A DNA stretch of 41,569 nucleotides, from contig JBIQHD010000038.1 in NCBI GenBank assembly GCA_044508835.1, positions 1 to 41,569 of the forward strand. Reading direction: 5' to 3'. Every line of letters begins with the position of its first letter. Position 1 is the stretch's first letter. Below, one piece after another: positions 15,454-24,309 of the stretch. Both the position numbers and the translations under genes were made by a program. Under the pieces are notes generated by a model. The model worked only from the letters and a program-made list of their open reading frames with translations. It did not search any database and was not told the origin of the DNA. Origin of the DNA: JAKFDI01 sp044508835 (lineage in GTDB: Bacteria > Pseudomonadota > Gammaproteobacteria > Burkholderiales > Burkholderiaceae_C).

Positions 15454-16751
15454 GGCGCCGGCGCCTCCTCGGCCAGGCGCGTGGCGAGCACCTTGTCGAC
15501 GCGCTTGCCGTCCAGGTCGACCACCTCGAAGCGCCAGCCTTCCCACTCGACCGAGTCGGCGGTGTCGGGCAGGCGCCCGAGCAGCAGCATCACCATGCCG
15601 GCCAGCGTGTTGTAGCGGCCGCGGTCCTCCTCGGGCAGCTCCTTCAGGTCGAGCCGGTCCTTCAGCTCGGGCACGGGGATGAGGCCGTCGAACAGCCAGC
15701 CGCCGTCGGGCCGCTCCACCGCCCATGAGTCCTCTTCGCGCGCGGTCTTGAACTCGCCGGTGATGGCCTCCAGCACGTCGCGCACGGTGATGACGCCCTG
15801 CACCTCGCCGTATTCGTCGACCACGAACACGAGCTGCGCGCCCGAGCCGCGGAAGTGGTCGAGCAGCTCCATGCCGGACAGCGTCTCGGGCACGAACACC
15901 GGCGGCTGCAGCCGCTCGGTGAGCGAGAACGGGCGGCCCTGCAGCTGCTGGTTCAGCAGGCCCTGCGCCGAGACGACGCCCAGCACGTCGTGCAGGCCGC
16001 CGCGGCACACGGGATAGCGCGAGTGCTCCTCCTCGGCCATCACGCGCAGCATGTCCTCCAACGGCGCGGCCGCGTCGAGCCACACGATCTCGGCGCGCGG
16101 GATCATCATCGAGCCCACCTGCCGGTCGTCGAGACGGAAGACGTTGCGCACCATCTGGTGCTCCTGCGCCTCGATGATGCCGGCGTCCAGGCCTTCCTCG
16201 AGGCTGGCGGCGATCTCCTCCTCGGTGACGGCTCGGCTCGGCTCGTCGCGGATGCCCAGCAGCCGCAGCGTGCCCTGCGTGCTGAACGACAGCAGCCGCA
16301 CGAAGGGCCGCGCGACGAGGAAGAGCCACTCCATCGGCCGCGCCACCAGCCGCGCCACGCGCTCGGGGTACATCTGGCCCACGCGCTTGGGCACCAGCTC
16401 GCCGAAGATGATGGTGGCGAAGGTGATCACGATGACCACCATCGCGGTGGCGAGGATGCCGGCGGCCTGGCCGCTCATGGAGAAGGTCTGGGTGAGCCAG
16501 GTGGCGAAGGGCACCGAGAAGGCCGCGTCGCCGACGATGCCGTTGAGCACGCCGATGGAGGTGATGCCGATCTGCACCACCGAGAGGAACTTGGTCGGGT
16601 TGTCGTGCAGGTCGAGCGCGGCCTGCGCGCCGGCCTCCCCCGTCTCCACCATCACCTGCAGGCGCGCCTTGCGGCTCGCGGTGAGCGCCATTTCCGACAT
16701 CGCGAACACGGCATTCAGCAGGATCAGGAAAACCAGTAAGGCAACGTCCAT
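15450..16751 (-). CDS. CorC/HlyC-type membrane protein with CNNM and CBS domains
   Basis: A 433-residue protein. The first 190 residues form the CNNM/DUF21 transmembrane domain, starting MDVALLVFLILLNAVFAMSE, with the conserved VVIVITFATIIFGELVPKR. A pair of CBS domains follows (about 205-330; VWLDAAAPLEDMLRVM and LVFVVDEYGEVQGVITVRDVLEAITGE), and a C-terminal CorC_HlyC transporter-associated domain (about 345-430; YNTLAGMVMLLLGRLPDTAD). Family members act in magnesium or cobalt export and ion homeostasis; the older label hemolysin is misleading. It heads a minus-strand unit with the SapC-family and PcaC-PcaD genes and is divergent from apaH across 72 bases. Confidence 0.94.
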   Translation of the reverse strand: MDVALLVFLILLNAVFAMSEMALTASRKARLQVMVETGEAGAQAALDLHDNPTKFLSVVQIGITSIGVLNGIVGDAAFSVPFATWLTQTFSMSGQAAGILATAMVVIVITFATIIFGELVPKRVGQMYPERVARLVARPMEWLFLVARPFVRLLSFSTQGTLRLLGIRDEPSRAVTEEEIAASLEEGLDAGIIEAQEHQMVRNVFRLDDRQVGSMMIPRAEIVWLDAAAPLEDMLRVMAEEEHSRYPVCRGGLHDVLGVVSAQGLLNQQLQGRPFSLTERLQPPVFVPETLSGMELLDHFRGSGAQLVFVVDEYGEVQGVITVRDVLEAITGEFKTAREEDSWAVERPDGGWLFDGLIPVPELKDRLDLKELPEEDRGRYNTLAGMVMLLLGRLPDTADSVEWEGWRFEVVDLDGKRVDKVLATRLAEEAPAP

Positions 16752-16823
16752 CCGGGGCGCGTGATGAAGGGGGCCGATGAGGGTAGCAGAATCGAACGAA
16801 GACCCTCACCCTCGTCCACCCCC

Positions 16824-17645
16824 ATGCACTACCTCATTGGCGACCTGCAAGGTTGCTGCGACGCCTTCGACCGCCTGCTCGCCGACATCGGCTTCTCCCC
16901 CTCGCGCGACACCGTCGTGGTGCTCGGCGACCTCGTCAACCGCGGCCCGAAGAGCCTGGCCACGCTGCGCCGGCTGCGCGCGCTGGAAGGCTCGGTCGAG
17001 TGCCTGCTCGGCAACCACGACCTGCACCTGCTCGCGGTGGCCAGCGGCCTGCACGGCGGGGGCGCGCGCGACACGCTGCAGGACATCCTCGACGCGCCGG
17101 ACCGCGACGACTGGCTCGCCTGGCTGCGCCAGCGCCGCCTCGCGCTGCACCAGGACGGCTGGCTGCTGGTGCACGCGGGCGTGCCGCCGCAGTGGGACGT
17201 GCCGACCACGCTGTCGCTCGCCGCGGAGGTGGAGTCGCACCTGCGCGGCGACGACCTGCACGACTTCCTCGCGGTGATGTACGGCGACAGGCCCTCGCTG
17301 TGGGACCCGGCGCTGTCCGGCCACGACCGGCTACGCTACGCCGTCAACGCGCTCACGCGCATCCGCTTCGTCGACGCCGAGGGTCGCATCGACCTGAAGA
17401 ACTCGGGCAAGCTCGACAGCGCGCCGCCGGGGCTGGTGGCCTGGTTCGACGCGCCCGACCGCAGGACCCGCGGCACGCCGATCGCCTTCGGCCACTGGTC
17501 GGCGCTCGGGCTGATGAACCGGCCCGACCTGCTCGCGCTGGACACCGGCTGCGTGTGGGGCGGCAAGCTCACCGCCGTGCGGGTGGACGGCGGGCGGCGC
17601 GAGGTCACGCAGGTGCAGTGCGCGGCGTCGCAGGTGCACGAGTAG
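16824..17645 (+). CDS. apaH: Symmetrical bis(5'-nucleosyl)-tetraphosphatase (Ap4A hydrolase)
   Basis: A 273-residue metallophosphatase that cleaves Ap4A into two ADP and, in enterobacteria, also decaps nucleoside-tetraphosphate-capped RNA. Metal-binding motifs are in order: YLIGDLQGC at the N-terminus, VVLGDLVNRGPKS, CLLGNHDLHLL, then VHAGVPPQW and FGHWSALG. The first motif has Gln where E. coli has His (GDVHGC), a variant also found in pseudomonad ApaH. Length and start match the family. It stands alone on the plus strand, followed by a repeat-filled gap. Confidence 0.96.
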   Translation: MHYLIGDLQGCCDAFDRLLADIGFSPSRDTVVVLGDLVNRGPKSLATLRRLRALEGSVECLLGNHDLHLLAVASGLHGGGARDTLQDILDAPDRDDWLAWLRQRRLALHQDGWLLVHAGVPPQWDVPTTLSLAAEVESHLRGDDLHDFLAVMYGDRPSLWDPALSGHDRLRYAVNALTRIRFVDAEGRIDLKNSGKLDSAPPGLVAWFDAPDRRTRGTPIAFGHWSALGLMNRPDLLALDTGCVWGGKLTAVRVDGGRREVTQVQCAASQVHE

Positions 17646-17659
17646 GGGCTGCGGGTGGG

Positions 17660-17757
17660 CCCCTCACCCCCGCCCTATCCCGCTTCGCGGGAGAAGGAGC
17701 CCGTGCCGTTGCGCCCCACTCCCTCTCCCGCTGGCGGGAGAGGGCCGGGGTGAGGGT
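17660..17757. repeat. Composite inverted repeat (paired REP-like units) after apaH
   Basis: Outer arms CCCTCACCCC (from 17661) and GGGGTGAGGG (to 17757) enclose two hairpins: TCCCGC-TTC-GCGGGA at 17678-17692, and CCCTCTCCCGC-TG-GCGGGAGAGGG at 17721-17744, the second with perfect 11-bp arms. It fills the gap between two convergent genes and could end transcription from both sides. A related pair occurs at 34213-34340. Confidence 0.8.
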
Positions 17758-17774
17758 CTGGCCGTCCAGCCCCC

Positions 17775-19409
17775 TCACCGCCGCGGCCGTACCCGGTAGA
17801 TCGCGTTGTTGCGGTCCGCGCTGACGTACACCGTCCCGTCGTCGCCCACGGCCACGCCGGTCTGCACGTAGCTCGGCGGCATGCCCGGGCCGGCCTCGAG
17901 GCCGATCGGCAGCCCCTCGGCCACGGTGCGCCGGGCGCCGCTCGCCGGATCGATCTCGGTCAGCCGCCGCGCCGCCGTCTCGGCGACGACGAAGCTGCCC
18001 CACGGCGTCTCGGCCACGCCCTCGGGCATCGCCAGCCCGTCGGCCACCACGCGCCGGCTGCCGTCGGCCAGGTCGATGCGCGTGAGGCGGCCGGCGGCCT
18101 CGGTGACGTAGAGCGCGCCGTCGCGCCCGCGCACCATCTGCACCGGCCCGGCCAGGTCCTTCGCGACGGTGCGGCGGGTGGCGAGCCCGTCGCCGCTCGC
18201 CTGCGTGATCGCGCTGGCGGCCAGCTCGGCCACGAGCACGCTGCCGTCGGGCAGGGGCACGGCGTCGGTGGGCGCCTTGAAGCCGTGCGCCATCACCGCC
18301 GTCTCGCCGCTCGCGCGGTCGACGAGTTGCACCGTGCCGGTGAACCACGAGGCCAGCGCGAAGTGCCTGGCCGACAGGCCGACGGCGAAGGGGTACTCCA
18401 TCTTCGAGCCGGTGGCGTGCATGCGGAAGATGTCGCGCACCGCGCCGGAGCGCAGGTCGACCTCGCGGAAGCCGAAGATGTCGGCGACGTACAGGCGCCG
18501 CCCGTCGGCCTTCAGGCCGGCCGGCACGCCCACCTTGCCGCCGGTCAGCAGGCGCAGTTCGCCGCTGGCCGGATCGAAGGCGTGGATCGAGTTGTCGGCC
18601 ATGTTGGACACGTACACCGTGCCGTCGGGCGCGATGGCGAGGTTGTCCAGCGAGGGCTTGAGCTGCCGCACCACCGCCCGGCGCCCGCTCGCGAGCTCGA
18701 CCGTGCACAGCTCGCCCGTGGCGGCGTCGACCACCCACAGGTTGCCGCGCCCGTCGAGGTTGACCGCCGCGGGAATCCGGAACTCGCCGTTGATGACGCG
18801 CACGGCGCCGTTCGCCGGATCGATCCGCACCACCTGGCCCTTGAACCACAGCGGCCCGTAGAGCATGCCGTCGGGGCCGACCTCGAAGCCGTTGAAGCCG
18901 CCGAGGTCCTTGGCGATCAGCCGCGGCGGCACGCGGCCGGCCACGTCGATCTCCCACAGCGCGTCGCCGAGGAACACCTGCGACGCATAGAGCCTGCCGT
19001 CGCGGGGGTCGAAGGCGGTGGAGTTGAGGCCCGGCAGGCCCTTCGCGAGCACGCGCATCGGCGCGCCGTCGCTCTCGCGGTAGCGCAGCATGCCCATCAG
19101 GTAGTTGGTCCACGCCATCTCGCCCCGGGGGCCGATGGCGATGTCGTCGGCCTGGCCCTCGGGCGCGCCGATCAGCACCTTCGCGGCGCCGCTGCGGCGG
19201 TCGACCTCCCACATCGAGTAGCCGACCACGGTGCCGGCGAGCAGGCGGCCCTGCGCGTCGACGGCGAGGCCGTGGATGCCGGTGAAGGACGACGGCGCCA
19301 CCAGCGCCTCGGGCGCGGTCCAGGCCGCGGGACGGGCGGGCGGCGTCGACGTGCAGGCGCCCAATGCCAGCAGGGCCAGGGCGCTGGCCGCCGTGCGCAG
19401 GAACTTCAT
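17775..19409 (-). CDS. Lipoprotein with SMP-30/NHL-type beta-propeller
   Basis: A 544-residue predicted lipoprotein: the signal peptide ends in a lipobox LALGAC with Cys at about 19. The rest is a long series of short beta-propeller blades, for example SFTGIHGLAVDAQGRLLAG, LDNLAIAPDGTVYVSNMAD and GVAVGDDGTVYVSADRNN, as in SMP-30/gluconolactonase and virginiamycin B lyase-type proteins. The length suggests two propellers or one elongated one. ATG 19409 has GAGGAG eight bases upstream. Catalytic metal ligands cannot be assigned by eye, so lactonase activity is not claimed. It lies 86 bases downstream of the ChaN-like gene on the same strand. Confidence 0.85.
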   Translation of the reverse strand: MKFLRTAASALALLALGACTSTPPARPAAWTAPEALVAPSSFTGIHGLAVDAQGRLLAGTVVGYSMWEVDRRSGAAKVLIGAPEGQADDIAIGPRGEMAWTNYLMGMLRYRESDGAPMRVLAKGLPGLNSTAFDPRDGRLYASQVFLGDALWEIDVAGRVPPRLIAKDLGGFNGFEVGPDGMLYGPLWFKGQVVRIDPANGAVRVINGEFRIPAAVNLDGRGNLWVVDAATGELCTVELASGRRAVVRQLKPSLDNLAIAPDGTVYVSNMADNSIHAFDPASGELRLLTGGKVGVPAGLKADGRRLYVADIFGFREVDLRSGAVRDIFRMHATGSKMEYPFAVGLSARHFALASWFTGTVQLVDRASGETAVMAHGFKAPTDAVPLPDGSVLVAELAASAITQASGDGLATRRTVAKDLAGPVQMVRGRDGALYVTEAAGRLTRIDLADGSRRVVADGLAMPEGVAETPWGSFVVAETAARRLTEIDPASGARRTVAEGLPIGLEAGPGMPPSYVQTGVAVGDDGTVYVSADRNNAIYRVRPRR

Positions 19410-19495
19410 GGCGTGTCTCCTCGTGAGGTGTCGAGGAGCCGCAGGCTACGCCCGCGGGCGGCGTGCGCCGCGTCGCCTGCGCGACACGCCGGGGT

Positions 19496-20374
19496 TCAGC
19501 GCCGCGCCGGCATCGCGAAGCCGGCGCAGGGGTCGCGGCGCTCGGCGCGCGGCGTGATCCAGGCGTGGGTGTAGAGCGCGCGCGAGGGCTCGACCGGCTC
19601 GCCCGCCTCCAGGAAGCCGACGCTGAGCACGCGCGCCTGCGGCCGCAGCGCGGCCAGCAGCTGGCCGACGCCGTAGTCCAGCCGCACGTGGCCGTTGCCG
19701 GCGAGCAGCAGCGCCGGCGCCGCGCCGGCCTCGCGCAGCGCGGCGAACATGGCGGCGTCGCGGGCGCGCTGCGCCGCGCGCATGCCGGGCAGGCGCTGCG
19801 CGCCGAGGTGGCCACAGTGGCCGGCGAGCAGGTCGGCGTCGAGCGCCGCCTGCGCCGCGGGATCGAGCGGCGCGCGCACGAGCAGCGCCGCCAGGTCGGC
19901 CGGCCAGGCCGCCTCGCCGTCGCGGGCGATGCCCCGCACCACGTCGCGCGGCAGGTTGCCGCCGGCGAGCGGCACGCCGCTGCGCGCGATGGCGGCGAAC
20001 AGCGCTTCGTGCATCGGCCAGCGCCAGGCCTCGGCGTCGAACCCGGCGGCCTGCAGGCTGGCTTCGAGGTCGGCGCCGAAGCGCACCCGGGCACCGCGCG
20101 GCAGCTGTTCGGCCACCACGGCCGCCGGCGCGCCCAGCGCCTCGACCAGTGCGCCGCGCGCGGCGTGGTGGTGCGGGTTGTCGTGGCGCTCGCCGAGCAG
20201 CACGACGTCGCTCGCGCGCATCGCCGCGACCAGCCCGGCGCGGTCGAGGGTGCGGCCGCTGCGCAGGTCGACGATGCGCTCGCCGCCGGGCGGCCAGGTG
20301 GCGCAGCCCGCGGCCGAGGCGGCCAGCGCCAGCGCCGACAGGCCGCGCAAGGCCGAGCGCCTGGTCGCGTCCAT
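19496..20374 (-). CDS. ChaN-like lipoprotein (Tiki/ChaN superfamily)
   Basis: A 292-residue protein with a short export signal that carries both an RR pair (TRRSALRGL) and a lipobox-like ASAAGC, so it is probably an exported lipoprotein. The body matches the ChaN/Tiki superfamily: VVLLGERHDNPHHHAARGALV near residue 60, EQLPRGARVRF, WPMHEALFAAIARSGVPLAGGN, and a late LLLAGNGHVRLDYGV. ChaN binds haem in Campylobacter and the wider family includes metal-dependent peptidases; the activity here is unknown. Its ATG shares one base with the stop of the IclR gene upstream (TGATG, 20372-20376), so the two are translationally linked. Confidence 0.85.
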   Translation of the reverse strand: MDATRRSALRGLSALALAASAAGCATWPPGGERIVDLRSGRTLDRAGLVAAMRASDVVLLGERHDNPHHHAARGALVEALGAPAAVVAEQLPRGARVRFGADLEASLQAAGFDAEAWRWPMHEALFAAIARSGVPLAGGNLPRDVVRGIARDGEAAWPADLAALLVRAPLDPAAQAALDADLLAGHCGHLGAQRLPGMRAAQRARDAAMFAALREAGAAPALLLAGNGHVRLDYGVGQLLAALRPQARVLSVGFLEAGEPVEPSRALYTHAWITPRAERRDPCAGFAMPARR

Positions 20375-21129
20375 CAGGCCGCGCGCGAGTCGGCGACGTC
20401 GAAGACCTCGGCCTTCAGGCCCAGCAGCGCCTTCGCGTAGACGGCGCTGTTCGCCTCGATGCGCGCCGACGGGCCGGTCACGGCAAAGGCCAGGATCTCC
20501 TCGCCCACGCGGCCGGCGACGGCGAGGCTGGACACGCCCTCGTTGCCCTCGCTCTCGACCGACGCCCAGCCGCGCCGGCGCACGTTGGCGAGCCCGGCGA
20601 TGAAGCGGTCGACGTCGACGATGGTGTGCTCGGTGAGCTTCTTCATCGGCCGGCGGGCGAGCAGCGCGCGCGCCTCGTCCTCGGGGATGGCCGCGAGCAG
20701 CGCCTTGCCGAGCGCCGAGCCGTAGGCGGCGATGCGGTCGCCCACGTTGAGGATGTAGCGCAGCGAATGCCGGCCCTCGCGCAGCGCGACGATGCCCACC
20801 GCGCCGTCCTGCAGGCGCCCGCACAGGCCGGTTTCGCCGGTCTGCTCGGTCAGCAGCTCCAGCGCGTCGTTGGCGATGGCGAACAGCGGGTCGTTGGCCG
20901 AGACCTGGCGCGAGATGGTGAGCAGCCGCCCCGTCGGGTAGAAGCGGCGCGTGCGCGCGGTGCGGGTGAGGTAGCCGCACTTGACCAGCGTGTGCAGCAG
21001 GTCGAGGCAGCTCGTCTCGGCCACGCCCAGCAGCCGCGCCACCTCGGAGTTCGAGAGCTCGCGGCGCTCGCGCGCGAAGATCTCGAACACGGCCATCGTG
21101 CGGGTGCAGGCAGGGACGACGGCAGGCAA
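20374..21129 (-). CDS. IclR family transcriptional regulator
   Basis: A 251-residue regulator, slightly short for the family. The TTG at 21129 is chosen because GAGGAG lies about six bases upstream; the next ATG (21096) would cut into the first helix (TMAVFEIFARERRELSNSEVARLLGVAETSCLDLLHTLV). The effector domain shows YGSALGKALLAAIPEDEARALL and WASVESEGNEGVSSLAVAV-like segments typical of IclR. It lies 73 bases downstream of the SDR gene. It is the likely regulator of the divergent catabolic locus 21203-28756, whose shared promoter carries a strong palindrome. On the minus strand a TATACT box lies at 21158-21163. Confidence 0.9.
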   Translation of the reverse strand: MPAVVPACTRTMAVFEIFARERRELSNSEVARLLGVAETSCLDLLHTLVKCGYLTRTARTRRFYPTGRLLTISRQVSANDPLFAIANDALELLTEQTGETGLCGRLQDGAVGIVALREGRHSLRYILNVGDRIAAYGSALGKALLAAIPEDEARALLARRPMKKLTEHTIVDVDRFIAGLANVRRRGWASVESEGNEGVSSLAVAGRVGEEILAFAVTGPSARIEANSAVYAKALLGLKAEVFDVADSRAA

Positions 21130-21202
21130 CGCGGGCTCCTCGGGTTTGGGCGCGGCGAGTATATAGACGGGGGGTGTGGGCGCCCGGGGGGCGCCGCCCG
21201 CC

Positions 21203-22018
21203 TCACTGCATCACGAACCCGCCGCTCACGCCGATGCTCTGGCCGGTGGTGTAGGCCGCGCGCTCGGAGGCGAGCACCAGCACCTGGGCCGAGATGTCCT
21301 CCGGCCGGGAGAGGCGCTGCAGGCCGCGCGCCACCGGGTAGGCGCCCAGCATCTTGGAGAGGCGCTCGTTGGTCTCGGGCGTGGCGTCGGGCGCGAGCGG
21401 GCCGCTCTTGATGCCCTCGTGCGACACGGCGCCGAGCGCCACGCAGTTGACCGTGATGCGGTCGCGCCCGTGCTCCTGCGCGATGGCCTTGGAAAAGCCG
21501 AGCATCGCCGCCTTGGCGCCCGAGTACACCGCCAGGCGCCCCTCGCCGGCGCGCCCCGCCTCGGAAATGATGCTGACGATGCGGCCCCACTTCTGCTCGC
21601 GCATCGCCGGCAGCACCGCCTTGCAGCAGTGCAGCATGCCGTAGACGTTGAGGTCGATGATCTTCTTCCAGTCCTCGACGCCCGTCTCCAGGAAGGTGGG
21701 CGCCATGCCGCCCTTGGCGCGGCGCTCGGGAATGATGCCGGCGTTGTTGACGAGGATGCTCACCGGCGCGCCGGCCTGCTTCGCGCCCTCGGCCACCATG
21801 CGCTCGACCTGCGCCGCGTCGGTGATGTCGGCCGCGGCCGCGAAGGCCACGCCGCCGGCGGCGCGGATCTCCTGCGCCACCGCCTCGGCGCGCTCGGGGA
21901 ACAGATCGTTGACCAGCACGCGCGCGCCTTCGGCGGCGAAGTCGATGGCGATGCGCCGGCCCACGCCCTGCCCGGCGCCGGTGACGAGCGCGACCTTGTC
22001 CTTCAAACCCAGATCCAT
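21203..22018 (-). CDS. SDR family NAD(P)-dependent oxidoreductase
   Basis: A 271-residue classical short-chain dehydrogenase. It has the cofactor motif TGAGQGVG (residues about 14-21), LVNNAG, the active-site Ser in IVSIISEAG, YSGAKAAM with catalytic Tyr and Lys, and a C-terminal TGQSIGVSGGFVMQ. An ND after the second strand (VLVNDLF) suggests NAD preference, which is a family rule rather than proof. It begins 16 bases after the Bug receptor gene and forms a two-gene unit with it. In this locus it may oxidise a hydroxyacyl intermediate; the substrate is unknown. Confidence 0.93.
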   Translation of the reverse strand: MDLGLKDKVALVTGAGQGVGRRIAIDFAAEGARVLVNDLFPERAEAVAQEIRAAGGVAFAAAADITDAAQVERMVAEGAKQAGAPVSILVNNAGIIPERRAKGGMAPTFLETGVEDWKKIIDLNVYGMLHCCKAVLPAMREQKWGRIVSIISEAGRAGEGRLAVYSGAKAAMLGFSKAIAQEHGRDRITVNCVALGAVSHEGIKSGPLAPDATPETNERLSKMLGAYPVARGLQRLSRPEDISAQVLVLASERAAYTTGQSIGVSGGFVMQ

Positions 22019-22034
22019 GGCTTCTCTCCCTGTC

Positions 22035-23006
22035 TCAGTCGACCGAGGCGCCGGAGCGCTTGACGACGTTGGCCCACTTGACCGTCTCGGACGCGAGGAA
22101 GTCCTTGAACTTCTGGTCGCGGTAGCCCACGAGGGTGGTGCTGCCGTTGGCCTCGATCGGCTTGACCACCGCCGGGTCGGCCAGCGCCGTGGCCAGGGCG
22201 TCGGCGAGCGTCTTGACGATGGCGTCGGGCGTGCCGGCCGGCACCACGATGCTCGACCAGCTGGTGGCCTCGGCCTGCGGGAAGCCGAGCTCGGCCATCG
22301 TCGGCACGTCGGGCAGCGCGGCGAGGCGGTGGCTGCCGGTGACCGCGAGCGCGCGCAGCCGGCCCGACTGGATGTGCGGCAGCAGCGTGACGGGGTAGTC
22401 AAAGCCGAGGTCGGTGGTGCCGCCGATGAGGTCGTTCACCGCCGGGGCGCTGCCCTTGTAGGGCACGTGGATCAGCTTGATGCCCGCGGCGTCCTGGAAG
22501 AGCTCGGCCGTCAGGTGCGTGCCGGTGCCGGCGCCGGCCGAGCCGTAGGTCAGGCGCTCGGGGTTCTTCTTGGCAAAGGCGACGAGGTCGGCCGTGGTCT
22601 TGAACGGCTTGCTCGCGTTCACCGCCAGGATGGTGGGCGTGGCGAACATCGCGTGCACGAGCTTGAAGTCGCTCTGCTTGTAGCGCAGGTTCTTGTACAG
22701 CGCGATGTTCGACGCGAGCGTGCCCGCCGTGCCGTACAGCACCGTGTAGCCGTCGGCCGGGGCGCGCGAGACCTGCTCGGTGCCCACGCCGCCGCCGGCG
22801 CCGGGGCGGTTCTCGATGACGATCTGCTGGCCGAGCAACTCGCCAAGCCGCTTGCCCACCGCCCGCGAGGTGGTGTCGGTGACGCCCCCGGCGGTGAACG
22901 GAACCACCCAGGTGATGGGCTTGCTGGGATAGGTCTGCGCCTGCGCGCCGGCGGCGAGCGCCAGGGCCGCCGCGACGCCTGCCAGGCCCTTCAACATCTG
23001 ATTCAT
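22035..23006 (-). CDS. Bug/TctC-type periplasmic substrate receptor
   Basis: A 323-residue protein with a signal peptide (residues 1-23, ending AGAQA). The mature start YPSKPITWVVPFTAGGVTDTTSR is the hallmark of Bug receptors, which are hugely expanded in Burkholderiales. Other family blocks are IVIENRPGAGGGVGTEQVSRAPADGYT, YGSAGAGTGTHLTAELF, HVPYKGSAPAVNDLIGG and ALPDVPTMAELGF. Such proteins bind small carboxylates. No TctA/TctB membrane partners are in the window. The ATG at 23006 is used; an upstream in-frame start 39 bases earlier would overlap the promoter palindrome. It is divergent from the acyl-CoA dehydrogenase operon. Confidence 0.94.
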   Translation of the reverse strand: MNQMLKGLAGVAAALALAAGAQAQTYPSKPITWVVPFTAGGVTDTTSRAVGKRLGELLGQQIVIENRPGAGGGVGTEQVSRAPADGYTVLYGTAGTLASNIALYKNLRYKQSDFKLVHAMFATPTILAVNASKPFKTTADLVAFAKKNPERLTYGSAGAGTGTHLTAELFQDAAGIKLIHVPYKGSAPAVNDLIGGTTDLGFDYPVTLLPHIQSGRLRALAVTGSHRLAALPDVPTMAELGFPQAEATSWSSIVVPAGTPDAIVKTLADALATALADPAVVKPIEANGSTTLVGYRDQKFKDFLASETVKWANVVKRSGASVD

Positions 23007-23034
23007 TCGAGAGCTTTCGTCGGTTGAAAAACGA

Positions 23035-23093
23035 TTGAGAACCACGGAATACCGTGGTAGCCTTCAATATATCGTAGGATCGCGGCGAGTCAA
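23035..23093 (-). promoter_or_regulatory. Sigma-70-like promoter and palindromic operator between the Bug receptor and acyl-CoA dehydrogenase genes
   Basis: On the minus strand TTGACT (23088-23093) and TATATT (23066-23071) are spaced by 16 bases, a near-consensus promoter firing toward the Bug receptor gene. Just downstream of the expected start lies ACCACGG-AATA-CCGTGGT at 23041-23058, a perfect 7-bp-arm palindrome. Its position suits a repressor that blocks initiation. The plus-strand promoter is less clear (TTGAGA at 23035-23040 has no good -10). Binding by the IclR protein of 20374-21129 is inferred. Confidence 0.7.
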
Positions 23094-23147
23094 TAGAGGG
23101 TGCGCCCAGCCCGGGGGCACCGCGCGGCGAACCATCCGGAGACTTGC

Positions 23148-24296
23148 ATGACGTTCGAACTCGCCCCCGAGCAGCACGCGCTGCGCGACAGCATCCGCCG
23201 CTTCATGAAGGCGGAGGTCACGCCGCTGATCCGCCGGCACGAGGCGGCGCGCACCTTCCCCTTCGAGCTGATGCCCAAGCTCGCGCAGTTCGGCTACCTC
23301 GGCGGCATGCTGCCCGAGGCCGACGGCGGCATGGGGCTCGACCACCTGACGTGGGCGCTGATGATGGAAGAGCTCGGCTACACCTGGCTGTCGCTGCGCA
23401 CCATGGTGAACATCACCAACGGCTCGGTGAACCGCCTGGCCACGCACGGCACGCCCGAGCAGAAGAAGAAGTGGCTCGCGCCGGTGCTGGCCGGCGAGCT
23501 GAAGGTGTGCACGGGCCTGACCGAGCCCGGCACCGGCTCGAACATCGCCGGCATCCAGACCCGCGCCGAGCTGCAGGGCGACCACTGGGTCATCAACGGC
23601 CGCAAGCTGTGGATCACCAACGGCGCCAACGCCGACATCGCCATGATCGTGGCGCGCACCTACAGCCCCACCTGCGACGGCGCGCTGTCGGCCTTCGTGG
23701 TGGAGCGCGCCGCGTCGCCCTACGAGGTGCGCAAGCTCGACACCATGGTGCTGCGCTGCACCGGCACGGCCGAGCTCGGCTTCGACGACGTGCGCATCCC
23801 GAAGGAGAACCTCGTCGGCGCCGAAGGCAAGGCGCTGGCCGGCACGCTCAAGGGCCTGGACACGGCGCGGCTGAACATCGCCATGGGCGCGGTGGGCGCG
23901 GCGCAGTGCGCGCTGGACCTGTCCATCGACTACGTGAAGACGCGCAAGCAGTTCGGCCGCCTGATCGGCAACTTCCAGCTCATCCAGAAGCACATCGTCG
24001 ACATGACGGTGCGGGTGGAAGCCGCCCGGGCGCTCGGCCTGCGCGCCGCCCACGCGCTGCAGAGCGGGCAGGACGTGCGCCAGGCCTGCTCCATCGCCAA
24101 GCTCTACGCCACCGAGAGCGCGCACGAGGTGGCGAACATGGCGCTGCAGGTGCACGGCGGGCTCGGCTATTCCGAGGACTACCCGATCGAGCGCATCTTC
24201 CGCGACACGCGCGGCGGCATGATCCCGGAGGGCACGACGGAGATCCAGACGCTGATCGTCGGACGCGAGATCCTCGGCCTGAACGCCATCGCCTGA
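23148..24296 (+). CDS. Acyl-CoA dehydrogenase
   Basis: A 382-residue flavoenzyme that puts an alpha,beta double bond into an acyl-CoA. It shows CTGLTEPGTGSNIAGIQT and KLWITNGANADI around the FAD and substrate, the C-terminal helical domain (TRKQFGRLIGNFQLIQ), and the catalytic Glu in IPEGTTEIQ. The length is standard. ATG 23148 follows CCGGAGAC. It is the first gene of a plus-strand operon with an acyl-CoA ligase, a CoA transferase and an iron-type alcohol dehydrogenase. The chain length or ring nature of its substrate cannot be told from the sequence. Confidence 0.95.
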   Translation: MTFELAPEQHALRDSIRRFMKAEVTPLIRRHEAARTFPFELMPKLAQFGYLGGMLPEADGGMGLDHLTWALMMEELGYTWLSLRTMVNITNGSVNRLATHGTPEQKKKWLAPVLAGELKVCTGLTEPGTGSNIAGIQTRAELQGDHWVINGRKLWITNGANADIAMIVARTYSPTCDGALSAFVVERAASPYEVRKLDTMVLRCTGTAELGFDDVRIPKENLVGAEGKALAGTLKGLDTARLNIAMGAVGAAQCALDLSIDYVKTRKQFGRLIGNFQLIQKHIVDMTVRVEAARALGLRAAHALQSGQDVRQACSIAKLYATESAHEVANMALQVHGGLGYSEDYPIERIFRDTRGGMIPEGTTEIQTLIVGREILGLNAIA

Positions 24297-24309
24297 ACCC
24301 GGAGCCCCC

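Noticed and set aside
16824..16860. Loss of a metal His in ApaH (GDLQGC instead of GDVHGC)
   Set aside because: Gln at this place occurs in other functional ApaH lineages such as pseudomonads, so it is not a sign of decay.
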